64,000 bases of DNA from Enterobacteriaceae endosymbiont of Donacia vulgaris (lineage in GTDB: Bacteria; Pseudomonadota; Gammaproteobacteria; Enterobacterales; Enterobacteriaceae). Made by a program: the position numbers and the translations under genes. This document shows, one piece after another, positions 38,551 through 48,305 of the stretch (within the stretch, counting starts at the first letter, position 1; every line of letters starts with the position of its first letter). The notes under the pieces were generated by a model. That model did not search any database. It had not been told where the DNA came from and was given only the letters and a program-made list of their open reading frames with translations. Location of the stretch: positions 250,293-314,292 of the forward strand of contig NZ_CP046190.1 of assembly GCF_012568445.1 (NCBI RefSeq), read 5' to 3'.

Positions 38551-38574
38551 ATTTTATTATTTTAATAATAAAAT
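38551..38574 (-). terminator. Possible terminator after serC-aroA
   Basis: Perfect 11-base arms (38551-38561 and 38564-38574) around two bases, about 35 bases after the aroA stop on the minus strand. All pairs are A-T. The position fits the end of serC-aroA before the rpsA promoter region, but composition makes chance likely. Confidence 0.3.
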
Positions 38575-38608
38575 ACTTTCATTATATAATTAAATAATTA
38601 TAATTAAT

Positions 38609-39901
38609 TTAATTATAAAAACTAATTTTTTTAAAATCTTTAAAAAAATTTGGATATGTTTTACTAGTACAATTAGGATTAATAATACTTACTGAATTAT
38701 TAGATAATGCTAATAATGAAAAACACATAGCTATACGATGATCATTATATGTTTCAATTATAACTTTTTTTATATGTTTAGGAGGAGAAATAATGATATA
38801 ATCATAACCAGTAATAATTTTTGCACCAGTTTTTTTTAATTCATTAGACATTGCTGTTAATCTATCAGTTTCTTTAACCCTCCAATTATATATATTTTTT
38901 ATAGTTGTAATTCCTTTTGAAAATAAACTAGTAACAGCTATAGTCATAGCCACATCTGGAATATCATTAAAATCCATATTTATTGAGTTTAAACTATTTT
39001 TTGTACAACTAATATAATTTTTACCATAATTTATTCTTGCACCCATCTTTTGTAAAATATTAACATATTTAATATCACCTTGAATACTATTTTTATTTAT
39101 ATTATTTATTTTAACTGTACCTCCTTTAATCGCTGCTGCAGATAAAAAATATGATGCAGAAGAAGCATCTCCTTCTATAATATATTCTCCAGGAGAAATA
39201 TAATTTTGTTGTCCAGAAATTTTAAATTGCTGATAATTATAATTATCTACATGAATACCAAATATTTTCATTAATTTAATAGTTATATCAATATATGGTT
39301 TTGATACTAAATTATTCGTAATATTAATTAAAGTATCTTGTTTTATTAAAGGACTTATAATTAATAATGACGTTAAAAACTGGCTAGAAATAGAACCTTT
39401 TATTTCAAGAATATTAGTACCTTGAAATCCTCCTTTTATCTGTATAGGAGGAAAATTTTGTTTTTCTAAATAATTTATAATAGCACCACCAGCTCTTAAT
39501 GAATCTACAAGATGTTTTATAGGCCTTTCTTTCATCCTTGGTTCACCAGTTAAAATAATATCACATTTATTATTTAATGATAGTACTGCTGTTAATGGTC
39601 TAATTACAGTTCCTGCGTTACCAAGAAATAATTTTATTTTTTTTTTAGATTTTAAAATTCCATTATTTCCTATAATTAAACATTCTGTTTTATTTTTTGA
39701 TAAAATAAATTTAATATTTAATTTTTTTAATGCGTTTAACATATGATAAATATCATCACTATTAAGTAAATTACTTAATTTAGTATTGCCTTTAGCTAAT
39801 GCTGATAACAAAAGTACTCTATTAGAAATACTTTTAGATCCAGGTAAAGATATAGAACCTTTAATTTTATGAATAGGTTTTAGAGTTAAAATATTTTTCA
39901 T
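38609..39901 (-). CDS. aroA: 3-phosphoshikimate 1-carboxyvinyltransferase (EPSP synthase)
   Basis: Sixth step of the shikimate pathway, joining phosphoenolpyruvate to shikimate 3-phosphate. The 430 residues align over the whole family; [18 protein letters not shown] near 20-37, the PEP-site [13 protein letters not shown] and the RVKETDRL motif are conserved. It forms an operon with serC, as in E. coli. With aroE it shows that chorismate synthesis is at least partly retained. Confidence 0.97.
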   Translation of the reverse strand: MKNILTLKPIHKIKGSISLPGSKSISNRVLLLSALAKGNTKLSNLLNSDDIYHMLNALKKLNIKFILSKNKTECLIIGNNGILKSKKKIKLFLGNAGTVIRPLTAVLSLNNKCDIILTGEPRMKERPIKHLVDSLRAGGAIINYLEKQNFPPIQIKGGFQGTNILEIKGSISSQFLTSLLIISPLIKQDTLINITNNLVSKPYIDITIKLMKIFGIHVDNYNYQQFKISGQQNYISPGEYIIEGDASSASYFLSAAAIKGGTVKINNINKNSIQGDIKYVNILQKMGARINYGKNYISCTKNSLNSINMDFNDIPDVAMTIAVTSLFSKGITTIKNIYNWRVKETDRLTAMSNELKKTGAKIITGYDYIIISPPKHIKKVIIETYNDHRIAMCFSLLALSNNSVSIINPNCTSKTYPNFFKDFKKISFYN

Positions 39902-39947
39902 ATATATTATTGATATTTGAAATTAAATCTTAAAATGATCATATCAT

Positions 39948-41042
39948 TTATGAATAGTTTTTTTCAAAATCATTCATAAAATTTATTAATTTTTTAATAC
40001 CTTCTAGAGGCATAGCGTTATATATAGATGCCCTTATACCCCCTATTATTTTATGTCCTTTTAGATAAAATAATCCATTTTCTTGAGATTTTTGTAAAAA
40101 CAAATTTTCTTTTTCTGGTTTTTTTAAATGAAAAACAACATTTGTTATAGATCGATTACAATGTTTAATTGTATTTATATAAAATTCACTTTTATCTATA
40201 GTAGAATAGAGTAATTTTGCTTTTTGTTTATTTATTTTACTAATATATTTTATCCCCCCCTTTTTTTTTAACCATTTTAAAACTAATCCTGATAAATATA
40301 AAGAAAAGGTAGGAGGTGTGTTAAACATTGAATTATGTTTCCATATTATTTCATAATCTAATACTGAAGGTAATTCTTTTCTTTTTTTATTTTTATTTAA
40401 AATTAAATCTTTTTTTATAATTAAAATAGTTAATCCTGCTGGACCAATATTTTTTTGTGCACTTGCATATATCATCCCATAATTTTTAATATTAATTTCT
40501 TTTGCAAGAATAGAAGATGATAAATCTGCAATAACAGTTTTATTTTGGAATATAGGTTCTTCATTTATTGCAATACCTTCTATTGTTTCATTAGGGCAAT
40601 AATGTATATATTTTGAATTATTTTTTATTTTCCAATATTTCATTTTTTGAATATAATAAAGTCCATTCTTTTTTTTTACCGGATTAATTATATTAGGTTT
40701 ACAATATTTTGTAGCTTCTTGTATAGCTTTATAAGACCAATGACCTAGATTTGCATAGTCAGCTGTTTCATTATAAGATAATAAATTCATCGGTATAGCT
40801 GAAAATTGTGTTCTTGCACCTCCTTGACAAAATAATATTTCATATTGTAATGGTATATGCATTAATTCACGTAAATCTTTTTTTATATCTTGTATTAAAT
40901 TCATAAAATCATTACTACGATGACTAATTTCCATAACAGAAACATTTAAATTATTCCAATTTATTAATTCATTTTGTGCTTTTTTTAATACTTCACGAGG
41001 TAAGGAGGCAGGGCCAGGACTAAAATTAAATATGTTTTGCAT
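39948..41042 (-). CDS. serC: Phosphoserine aminotransferase
   Basis: PLP enzyme of serine synthesis that also acts in pyridoxal phosphate synthesis. The 364 residues start with the typical FNFSPGPA and carry the PLP lysine K197 (ASAQKNIGPAG), the E. coli position being 198. Residues L258-G263 are encoded by TTA followed by an A9G7 tract (40254-40269), very unusual here and containing a dnaX-type A AAA AAG heptamer. The frame stays open through it. Operon with aroA. Confidence 0.96.
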   Translation of the reverse strand: MQNIFNFSPGPASLPREVLKKAQNELINWNNLNVSVMEISHRSNDFMNLIQDIKKDLRELMHIPLQYEILFCQGGARTQFSAIPMNLLSYNETADYANLGHWSYKAIQEATKYCKPNIINPVKKKNGLYYIQKMKYWKIKNNSKYIHYCPNETIEGIAINEEPIFQNKTVIADLSSSILAKEINIKNYGMIYASAQKNIGPAGLTILIIKKDLILNKNKKRKELPSVLDYEIIWKHNSMFNTPPTFSLYLSGLVLKWLKKKGGIKYISKINKQKAKLLYSTIDKSEFYINTIKHCNRSITNVVFHLKKPEKENLFLQKSQENGLFYLKGHKIIGGIRASIYNAMPLEGIKKLINFMNDFEKNYS

Positions 41043-41083
41043 GATTATATAATCCTAAAACATTAAGTTAAAAAATAATAATT

Positions 41084-42190
41084 TTATTTCAGTTTTGTAT
41101 TATTAGTATACATAGACATTATAATACCAAAATTAGCCATAATAACGACTAGAGATGTACCTCCATAACTTATTAAGGGTAATGGAATTCCAACAATAGG
41201 TAATAAACCACTTACCATACTCATATTAATAAATGTACATAAAAAAAATAATGTTATTATACCTCCAATTATTATTTTATTAAAAAGGTCATGACATTTT
41301 ACTGATAAGAAAAAACTTCTCCCTATTAATAATATATATAAAATAATTAATAATAATACTCCAATAAAACCAAATTCTTCTGCAAATATAGAAAAAATAA
41401 AATCAGTATGTTTTTCTGGTAAAAAATTTAGTTTAGATTGTGTACCATGTTGCCATCCTTTACCAAATAAACCTCCAGAACCTATTGCTATTTTAGATTG
41501 TAAAATATGATATCCTTTTCCTAATAAATCATAATGTGTTTTTAATAACATTAACATTCTCTCTCTTTGATAATCATGTAATAAAAAAATCCATGCAAAG
41601 GGAAGAAATATAATAAATAATATAATGCTATTCAAAATTTTTTTCCAAGATAATCCGGCTAAAAATAATATAATAGAACCAGATAAACCAATTAAAATAG
41701 CAGTACCTAAATCTGGTTGTTTTGCAACTAAAATAGTAGGGATTAAAATCAAAATCATTGTTTTTAAAAAAATTTTTGTAGTAATATAATATTCTGCTCT
41801 ATCTACAATACTAGCAACAACTAAAGGAACTGATATTTTAGCTATTTCAGATGGCTGAAATGTAAAAGAATTAATATTCAACCATCTTTTAGCTCCTTTT
41901 GTAGTATAACCAGCAAATTCTACAGCAATTAATAAAAACACAGAGAATAAATAAAATAAAAAAGAATATTTTTTATAAATTTCTGGAGGAATTTGTACTG
42001 CTATTAACATAATTATACAACCTATACAAATTTGTATTAATTTATGTTTAAAAAAAAAATGATTGTTTAATCCAGTTACACTCCATGTTATAAATAAACT
42101 AACTATTAAAATTAATATAATTAATAATAGTAAAATTAAATCTATATGTAATACAGAATGAATAAAATAACTTAAATTTTTTTTTTTCAT
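41084..42190 (-). CDS. rodA: Peptidoglycan glycosyltransferase RodA
   Basis: SEDS-family membrane polymerase that elongates glycan strands with PBP2 in the elongasome. The 368 residues (E. coli 370) have about ten membrane segments and the conserved WLNINSFTFQPSEIAKI, KQPDLGTA and GGTSLV motifs; the catalytic aspartate is probably that of QPDLGTA or the later loop. Follows mrdA by 25 bases on the same strand. Confidence 0.95.
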   Translation of the reverse strand: MKKKNLSYFIHSVLHIDLILLLLIILILIVSLFITWSVTGLNNHFFFKHKLIQICIGCIIMLIAVQIPPEIYKKYSFLFYLFSVFLLIAVEFAGYTTKGAKRWLNINSFTFQPSEIAKISVPLVVASIVDRAEYYITTKIFLKTMILILIPTILVAKQPDLGTAILIGLSGSIILFLAGLSWKKILNSIILFIIFLPFAWIFLLHDYQRERMLMLLKTHYDLLGKGYHILQSKIAIGSGGLFGKGWQHGTQSKLNFLPEKHTDFIFSIFAEEFGFIGVLLLIILYILLIGRSFFLSVKCHDLFNKIIIGGIITLFFLCTFINMSMVSGLLPIVGIPLPLISYGGTSLVVIMANFGIIMSMYTNNTKLK

Positions 42191-42214
42191 AATAAAATCA
42201 CATAATTAAATATT

Positions 42215-44089
42215 TTATATTAAAAAATTTTTTTGGTTTTCAAAAATATAATCTAAAATTTTTCTTAAAATTTTCCCGATTGATATATTTTTATCACTAT
42301 TTTCTATAATAATAGTAATAGCTATTTTAGGATTATTAAAGGGAGCAAAAGCTATTACCAGTTTATGATCTCTTAATTTTTCTTCTATTGTATTTATATT
42401 ATATTGTTTTGTATTTTTAAGATTAAAAACTTGTGCAGTTCCAGTTTTCGCTGCTACATTATAATTTTTTACATTAGAAAAATACTTATATAAAGTACCA
42501 TTTTTTTTATTTACTACATTAAACATTCCCTTTTTTACTATATTCCAATACTGTAAAGGTAAATCTACTATTTTTTTATATTTTGGTGAAACATAATATT
42601 TAAAAATATTATTTAATTTTTCCATCTTATAAAGATGAAGATGTTTTATAAAACCGTTATTAATTAATATAGTTAAAGCATTATGTATTTGTATAGGAGT
42701 AGCATTCCAATAACTTTGCCCTATACCAACAGAAATAGTATCTCCTATATACCAAGGATTTTCTATATTTTGTAATTTCCATTTTTTTGTAGGTAAATTA
42801 CCTAATTGTTCATTAAAAAGATCAATATTTGTTAATTTTCCATAACCAAATTTATGCATCCATTTATGGATTTTATTAATACCTATATTATAGGCTAACT
42901 GATAAAAAAAAGAATCTGAAGATTCTTGTAATGCTTTATTAATATTAAGATAACCATGACCATTTTTTTTCCAATCTTTATAAATTTGATTAAATTTAGG
43001 AATTTTCCACCATCCAGGATCAAATAATATTGTATTTTCACTTATTAAATTTAAATTTAAAGCTAATAAAGCTATATATGGTTTAATAGTAGAAGCAGGT
43101 GGATAAATTCCTTGAATAGCTCGATTTATTAAAGGCTTATTACTATTTTTGAGTAAAAAATTTAATTTTTTTTTTTCATTATTATTAATAAATAAATTAG
43201 GATTAAAACTAGGGGTAGAAACCATAGCTAAAATTTCTCCATTTTTAGGATTACTAATAATAACAGTTCCTTTTTTATTTTTCATTAATAAATAAATGTA
43301 TTTTTGTAAATTATAATCAATTGTTAAATAAATATCACTCCCTGTATATGCTTCTTTTTTGCAAATATTATATTTATAAAAACCTTTATTATTTATAGCT
43401 ATTTTTTGATAACCAGGAATACCATATATTTTTTTTTGATAATATTTTTCAATACCATTCATTCCAATTGAAGAGTTATCAGTATAATTTTTTACAGAAT
43501 TTTTATTTCTAAAAATAATTTTTTTTTTTATATTATGAGAATTGATATATCCAATAACATGAGCAAAAATTTTTCTCTGTGGATAAAAACGTTTTTGATA
43601 TATTTTTAAGTATATTCCAGAAAATTTATATTTATTTACTAAAAATTTCGATACTTGTACATTATTTAAATCTATTTTTAATAAAATAGTTCTTAATGGA
43701 TTATCTTTTATTTTTTGATTTATTATATTTATTAGATTATATATATCAATTTTTAATTTTAATATTTTTTTTAAGTTTACAATTTTTTTTAAAACATTAC
43801 TATTATTATTTAATTTAATTTTAACTTGATAAAAATTTTTATTTTTAGCTAAAATTATACCATTCCTATCGTAAATTAATCCTCTATTAGGTTTTAAAAA
43901 AAAAAAACTGGAATAATTTTTTTCAGATTGTAATTTATATTTTTTATAAGATTTTATTTGCAAATAATATAAATTATATATTAGAATAAATAATAGTATT
44001 GAAAATACTTTAATTAAAAGTTTTATTCTCTGTAAAAAAATTTTTGATTTTATTGTATAATTTTGTAAAAAATTATATTTTATACTCAT
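42215..44089 (-). CDS. mrdA: Penicillin-binding protein 2
   Basis: Transpeptidase partner of RodA. The 624 residues consist of one membrane anchor (about 27-46), the pedestal domain and the transpeptidase domain with SxxK S333-K336 (PASTIKPY), the SSD variant of the SxN motif (ESSDSFFYQ) and KTGTAQ near 550. E. coli PBP2 also has SxD, so this is not decay. The region around 60-66 includes a T12 tract. Operon with rodA; E. coli nadD, rsfS and rlmH are missing between it and holA. Confidence 0.96.
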   Translation of the reverse strand: MSIKYNFLQNYTIKSKIFLQRIKLLIKVFSILLFILIYNLYYLQIKSYKKYKLQSEKNYSSFFFLKPNRGLIYDRNGIILAKNKNFYQVKIKLNNNSNVLKKIVNLKKILKLKIDIYNLINIINQKIKDNPLRTILLKIDLNNVQVSKFLVNKYKFSGIYLKIYQKRFYPQRKIFAHVIGYINSHNIKKKIIFRNKNSVKNYTDNSSIGMNGIEKYYQKKIYGIPGYQKIAINNKGFYKYNICKKEAYTGSDIYLTIDYNLQKYIYLLMKNKKGTVIISNPKNGEILAMVSTPSFNPNLFINNNEKKKLNFLLKNSNKPLINRAIQGIYPPASTIKPYIALLALNLNLISENTILFDPGWWKIPKFNQIYKDWKKNGHGYLNINKALQESSDSFFYQLAYNIGINKIHKWMHKFGYGKLTNIDLFNEQLGNLPTKKWKLQNIENPWYIGDTISVGIGQSYWNATPIQIHNALTILINNGFIKHLHLYKMEKLNNIFKYYVSPKYKKIVDLPLQYWNIVKKGMFNVVNKKNGTLYKYFSNVKNYNVAAKTGTAQVFNLKNTKQYNINTIEEKLRDHKLVIAFAPFNNPKIAITIIIENSDKNISIGKILRKILDYIFENQKNFLI

Positions 44090-44121
44090 TATTATTTTAT
44101 ACCTATATGATTAAAAATTTT

Positions 44122-45114
44122 TTATGAAATTAAAAAAATTAATTTTTCTAAATCAATCCAAAAATATTTTTCTGTATAGTTATTTATTATAAAACTTTTA
44201 ATATTTATTTCAATTTCTAATAATAATTTAAATATTAAATGGAATTTTTGATTATTCATTCTCTTTAATATTTTTTTATAAAAATATGATTTTGATAAAG
44301 ATATTAAAAAATTTTTAAAAATTATATTTAAAGGATATTTTTTTAAATTTCTATATATTTTAAAAATTAAAAAAAAAGTTTTCTGTAATTTATTAAAAAT
44401 TAAAAAAATATTTTGTTTATTTTTTTTCATTTGTCTAATAATTTCAAAACTATTTTTTATATCACCTTCTAAAATAGAAGTAATTAAATTACTATTTTTT
44501 AGATAAAAAACATTATCTAGATAATTTTGATTGTTTTTATTTATATAAATATTTTTTATAATTTGATTTAATAACATTAAATTTTTTGAATATAAATTTT
44601 TTAATAAATTACAATTTTTTTTATTTATATATAAATTAAATTTACTAAAACGATAATAAATCCAATTAATTAATTTTTTACCATTTAATTTATTATATAT
44701 ATAAAACACTAAATATTTATTATTTATAAAATTTTTTATAATTTTTTCTATATATAAATTTATATAATCATGAATTTCTAAAATTAAAATATTATTAATA
44801 TCGATATATTTAATTATATTAATAATATTATTTTTAAATTTAAAAAAAATTTTTTTATTTAAAAAAATTAAATGTATTATTTGTTTTTTACAAAAAAAAT
44901 CAATTATAATAAATTTAGAAAAAATATCATTCCAAATAGTATTATCATCAATAATTATTATTTGATTTTTAAGATAGTCTAATGTTAATAATTTTTTAAA
45001 TAATAAATTTATTTTTCTTTTAATAAAAAAAATTTCATCTCCAGCTATAATATAACAAAAATATTTTTTATTATAAATATTTTTATCAAAATTATATAAC
45101 AATATTTTATTCAT
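44122..45114 (-). CDS. holA: DNA polymerase III delta subunit HolA
   Basis: Clamp-loader subunit that opens the beta clamp. The 330 residues (E. coli 343) are highly diverged and Lys/Asn/Ile-rich, with the weakly conserved N-terminal YIIAGDEIFFIKRKI and a helical C-terminal collar. Assignment rests on this and on order: E. coli has leuS-lptE-holA-nadD-rsfS-rlmH-mrdA-rodA, and here leuS-holA-mrdA-rodA remains. Confidence 0.85.
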   Translation of the reverse strand: MNKILLYNFDKNIYNKKYFCYIIAGDEIFFIKRKINLLFKKLLTLDYLKNQIIIIDDNTIWNDIFSKFIIIDFFCKKQIIHLIFLNKKIFFKFKNNIINIIKYIDINNILILEIHDYINLYIEKIIKNFINNKYLVFYIYNKLNGKKLINWIYYRFSKFNLYINKKNCNLLKNLYSKNLMLLNQIIKNIYINKNNQNYLDNVFYLKNSNLITSILEGDIKNSFEIIRQMKKNKQNIFLIFNKLQKTFFLIFKIYRNLKKYPLNIIFKNFLISLSKSYFYKKILKRMNNQKFHLIFKLLLEIEINIKSFIINNYTEKYFWIDLEKLIFLIS

Positions 45115-45171
45115 TTTTTATTTAAAATTACTTATTTAATTAGATATTTAAATTTATAAATACGATTATTA

Positions 45172-47724
45172 TCACGTTTTAATTGTGGTTACTATATTAA
45201 ATATTTTTTGTGGTATATATATTATTTTTATTATTTCAACATTTATTAAAAGTTTAGATATTTTATTATGTGATAATACATATTTTTTAATATAATTCTG
45301 TTGATCTTTATATTTATCAAGTATAGATAAAATATATTTTTTTTTTCCATTTATTTGAATTACAATATTAAATTTATTATTTATTTTTTTAGTATCAATT
45401 TTTATAATTAAAGGCCATGACTCATAATCTATATCATTTTTATTTCCCATATATTTCCATAATACAAAACAAATATGTGGAGTAAACGGATAAAGCATTT
45501 TTAATATAGATAATATACCATTAAAAATAATGGTATGATCAATATCATTAAATATTTTATATTTTCTAATTTTATTAAATAAAATCATTATTGATGATAT
45601 GGCCGTATTAAATGATTGATTATGTTCAAAAATATTTGTTACTTTAGTAATAGTTTTATTTATATAATCTTGTATTACTAATTGTTTTGTATTATGAAAA
45701 AAAAGTTTATTATTTTTAAGTTTTTGATAATTATCAAATAATTTTTTATACTCATAAATAAATATCCATAATTTGTTTAAAAACCTATACATTCCTTTAA
45801 TTCCTGTTTCTTGCCATTCTAAGTCTATTGTTGGGGGAGCTGCAAACATAATAAAAAGACGTAAAGAATCTGCTCCATATTTTTCAATAATTTTTTGCGG
45901 ATTAATACCATTATTTTTCGACTTAGACATTTTAATCATACCATTATTAATTAATTTTCTTCCTTTTTTATCAATAAAAATATTATTTTTTTTATCAAAA
46001 AAAACGTTTTTTTCTTTTACCCAATGATATTTTTTTTTTTTATCTATATAATAATAAGAATTAGCTAATACCATTCCTTGACATAATAAGTTTTTAACTG
46101 GTTCATTAGTATTTAATAATCCTATATCTCTCATTAATTTATGAAAAAAACGGAAATATATTAAATGCATTGTAGCATGTTCTATCCCCCCAATATATTG
46201 GTCTATAGGTAACCAATATTGAGCTTGTTTTTTATTTATCATTCTATTTTTTTCATTAGTACAAGTATATCTAGCATAATACCATGAAGATTCAATAAAA
46301 GTATCAAATGTATCCGTTTCAAGTTGACCTATTACTCCATTATTATTATATTTAAACCAATCTAAATTATTTTTAATTTTTTCACTATAATTATCTTTTA
46401 TATTTGTATTAAAAAATTTTTCTGGAAATACAAAAGGTAAATTTTTTTGTTTTAATGGTATATACTGTTTATCTTTTGTAATAATTATAGGAATTGGTGT
46501 TCCCCATATACGTTGTCTTGAAATACTCCAATCTTTTAAATTAAAAAATTTTTTATAAAATGCTTTTTTTTTTAAAATTAAAGATTTAATAATTAATTCA
46601 TGATTATTTTTAATATTATTAGATAAATTTAATATTTTATTTTTTGATATAATGGACATATTATATTCATGGATAAAATCACAGTCTTTTTTATTATATT
46701 GGGGATTACTAATAGTAGCTTTAATATTACTGTAATTAGATAAATAGTTTACAATTATGATTGGAATTTTTTTTTTAAGGAAAGTATTATATGCAAATAA
46801 TTCACTATTAATATATTTTATCTTGTTAAATTGAAAATTATTATTTTCTAAATACAAAGCAGATGAATATTTATTAATAAATTTTTTAATTTTTTGATTA
46901 TTTATAAATTTTTTACATATTGAATGACTATATAAAATTTTAATAAAAGAAATATTATTAATAATATAATAATCTTTTTTTTCTATAAATACACTAAATT
47001 TATAATTAATATTATAAATTTTAAAAATTACTTCTATTCCTTTTATTTGACCAATCCAATTTTTTTGCATATTTTTTACTTTTTTTGGCCAACCATGTAA
47101 AAATTTTAAATTATTTAGTAATTCTTCTGCATAATTAGTAATTTTTAAAAACCATTGTTGAACTTGTTTTTTAGTAACAATACTATTACATCTCCAACAA
47201 CATTTATTAATTACTTGCTCATTAGCTAATATAGTTTTGTCAGTATTACACCAATTAACTATATCATTTTTTTTATATGCTAATCCTAATTTATATAATT
47301 TTAAAAAAAACCATTGTTCCCAACGATAATAATTAGGATCACATGTTGTAATTTCTCTATCCCAATTAAAACTAAATCCTAATAGTTGGAGTTGTTTTTT
47401 CATATATAAAATATTATTTTTAGTCCATATATTGGGAGATATATTATGATTATGAGCTGCAATTTCAGCTGGTAACCCAAAAGCATCCCACCCAATTGGA
47501 TGTAAAACATTTTTTCCTAACATTCGTTGATATCTTGCAATAACATCTCCTATAGTATAATTACGTACATGTCCCATATGTAATTTACCAGAAGGATATG
47601 GTAACATTGAAAGACAGTAAAATTTTTTTTTATTGTAATTTTCAATAACATCAAAAGTTTTTTCATGTTCCCATTTTTTTTGTACATAAAATTCTATTTC
47701 TTTAGGAAAGTATTCTTTTTTCAT
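45172..47724 (-). CDS. leuS: Leucyl-tRNA synthetase with degenerate editing domain
   Basis: Class I enzyme charging tRNA-Leu. The 850 residues (E. coli 860) keep the synthetic core: HMGH at 49-52 (LPYPSGKLHMGHVRNYTIGD), zinc-type CCWRC near 175-179, ETDTFDTFIESSWYYARYT and KMSKS at 598-602. The CP1 insertion (about 228-395) keeps its length but not its motifs: the Thr-rich TTRPDT stretch and the GTGAVMAVPxHDxRD block are not recognisable, the latter replaced by NPQYNKKDCDF at 340-350. Aminoacylation is probably intact and hydrolytic editing probably lost. Confidence 0.95.
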   Translation of the reverse strand: MKKEYFPKEIEFYVQKKWEHEKTFDVIENYNKKKFYCLSMLPYPSGKLHMGHVRNYTIGDVIARYQRMLGKNVLHPIGWDAFGLPAEIAAHNHNISPNIWTKNNILYMKKQLQLLGFSFNWDREITTCDPNYYRWEQWFFLKLYKLGLAYKKNDIVNWCNTDKTILANEQVINKCCWRCNSIVTKKQVQQWFLKITNYAEELLNNLKFLHGWPKKVKNMQKNWIGQIKGIEVIFKIYNINYKFSVFIEKKDYYIINNISFIKILYSHSICKKFINNQKIKKFINKYSSALYLENNNFQFNKIKYINSELFAYNTFLKKKIPIIIVNYLSNYSNIKATISNPQYNKKDCDFIHEYNMSIISKNKILNLSNNIKNNHELIIKSLILKKKAFYKKFFNLKDWSISRQRIWGTPIPIIITKDKQYIPLKQKNLPFVFPEKFFNTNIKDNYSEKIKNNLDWFKYNNNGVIGQLETDTFDTFIESSWYYARYTCTNEKNRMINKKQAQYWLPIDQYIGGIEHATMHLIYFRFFHKLMRDIGLLNTNEPVKNLLCQGMVLANSYYYIDKKKKYHWVKEKNVFFDKKNNIFIDKKGRKLINNGMIKMSKSKNNGINPQKIIEKYGADSLRLFIMFAAPPTIDLEWQETGIKGMYRFLNKLWIFIYEYKKLFDNYQKLKNNKLFFHNTKQLVIQDYINKTITKVTNIFEHNQSFNTAISSIMILFNKIRKYKIFNDIDHTIIFNGILSILKMLYPFTPHICFVLWKYMGNKNDIDYESWPLIIKIDTKKINNKFNIVIQINGKKKYILSILDKYKDQQNYIKKYVLSHNKISKLLINVEIIKIIYIPQKIFNIVTTIKT

Positions 47725-47828
47725 ACAAAAATAATTCCTGAATATATTATTAAATATTTCGTATATTAAAATAAAATAATTATTTTATAAAAAATCTTTT
47801 ATTAATTTTAATTAAATATAAATTTAAC

Positions 47829-48287
47829 TTAAAAATATGGATTTTTATACCCAAGTAATTTAAGTATTTTTATTTCTTTTAATTGCATTATACATGTTTC
47901 TTTAACGTTTTTATGATTATATGCTAATAAATGTAAACATGCATGTATAATAATATGTGCCCAATGAGATTTTAATGATTTTTTTTGTAAACAAGATTCA
48001 TACTCTATAATTTCTTTACATAGGATAATATCTCCTAATAATGTTTTTTTTAAAATATTTTTTTCTAATAAAAAAGATAAAACATTAGTTGGTTTAGAAA
48101 TATTTAAATATTTTTTATTTAGTTTTAAAATAAATTTTTTCTCTACAATAGAAATATTTAATTCAATTTTTTGAATATTTTTTTTAAAAAAAATTTTATA
48201 TAACCAATAAAAAATATCATTTTTTAAAGGTAAATTATTGTTATTTTTACAAAAATTATAATAATTTAAAACTATATTTAATTTCAT
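47829..48287 (-). CDS. ybeY: Endoribonuclease YbeY
   Basis: Zinc endoribonuclease in 16S rRNA 3'-end maturation and ribosome quality control. The 152 residues carry the metal motif HxxxHxxxxxH (IIHACLHLLAYNHK) and the upstream LNKKYLNISKPTNVLSF segment. In E. coli the order is miaB-ybeZ-ybeY-ybeX-lnt; ybeZ is absent between miaB and ybeY here. Confidence 0.93.
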   Translation of the reverse strand: MKLNIVLNYYNFCKNNNNLPLKNDIFYWLYKIFFKKNIQKIELNISIVEKKFILKLNKKYLNISKPTNVLSFLLEKNILKKTLLGDIILCKEIIEYESCLQKKSLKSHWAHIIIHACLHLLAYNHKNVKETCIMQLKEIKILKLLGYKNPYF

Positions 48288-48305
48288 AAAATCCTAAAAT
48301 AAAAA

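Noticed and set aside
43578-43586. Sequence TGTGGATAA, a consensus DnaA box
   Set aside because: Single copy inside the mrdA coding region, where it encodes conserved-region residues; no cluster of boxes and no AT-unwinding arrangement around it.
45773-46027. Plus-strand 84-codon frame opposite leuS
   Set aside because: Lies wholly antisense to the conserved KMSKS-containing region of leuS.
47771-47788. 18-base perfect AT palindrome between ybeY and leuS
   Set aside because: All A-T, no loop, and not adjacent to a stop codon; several such palindromes are expected by chance at this composition.
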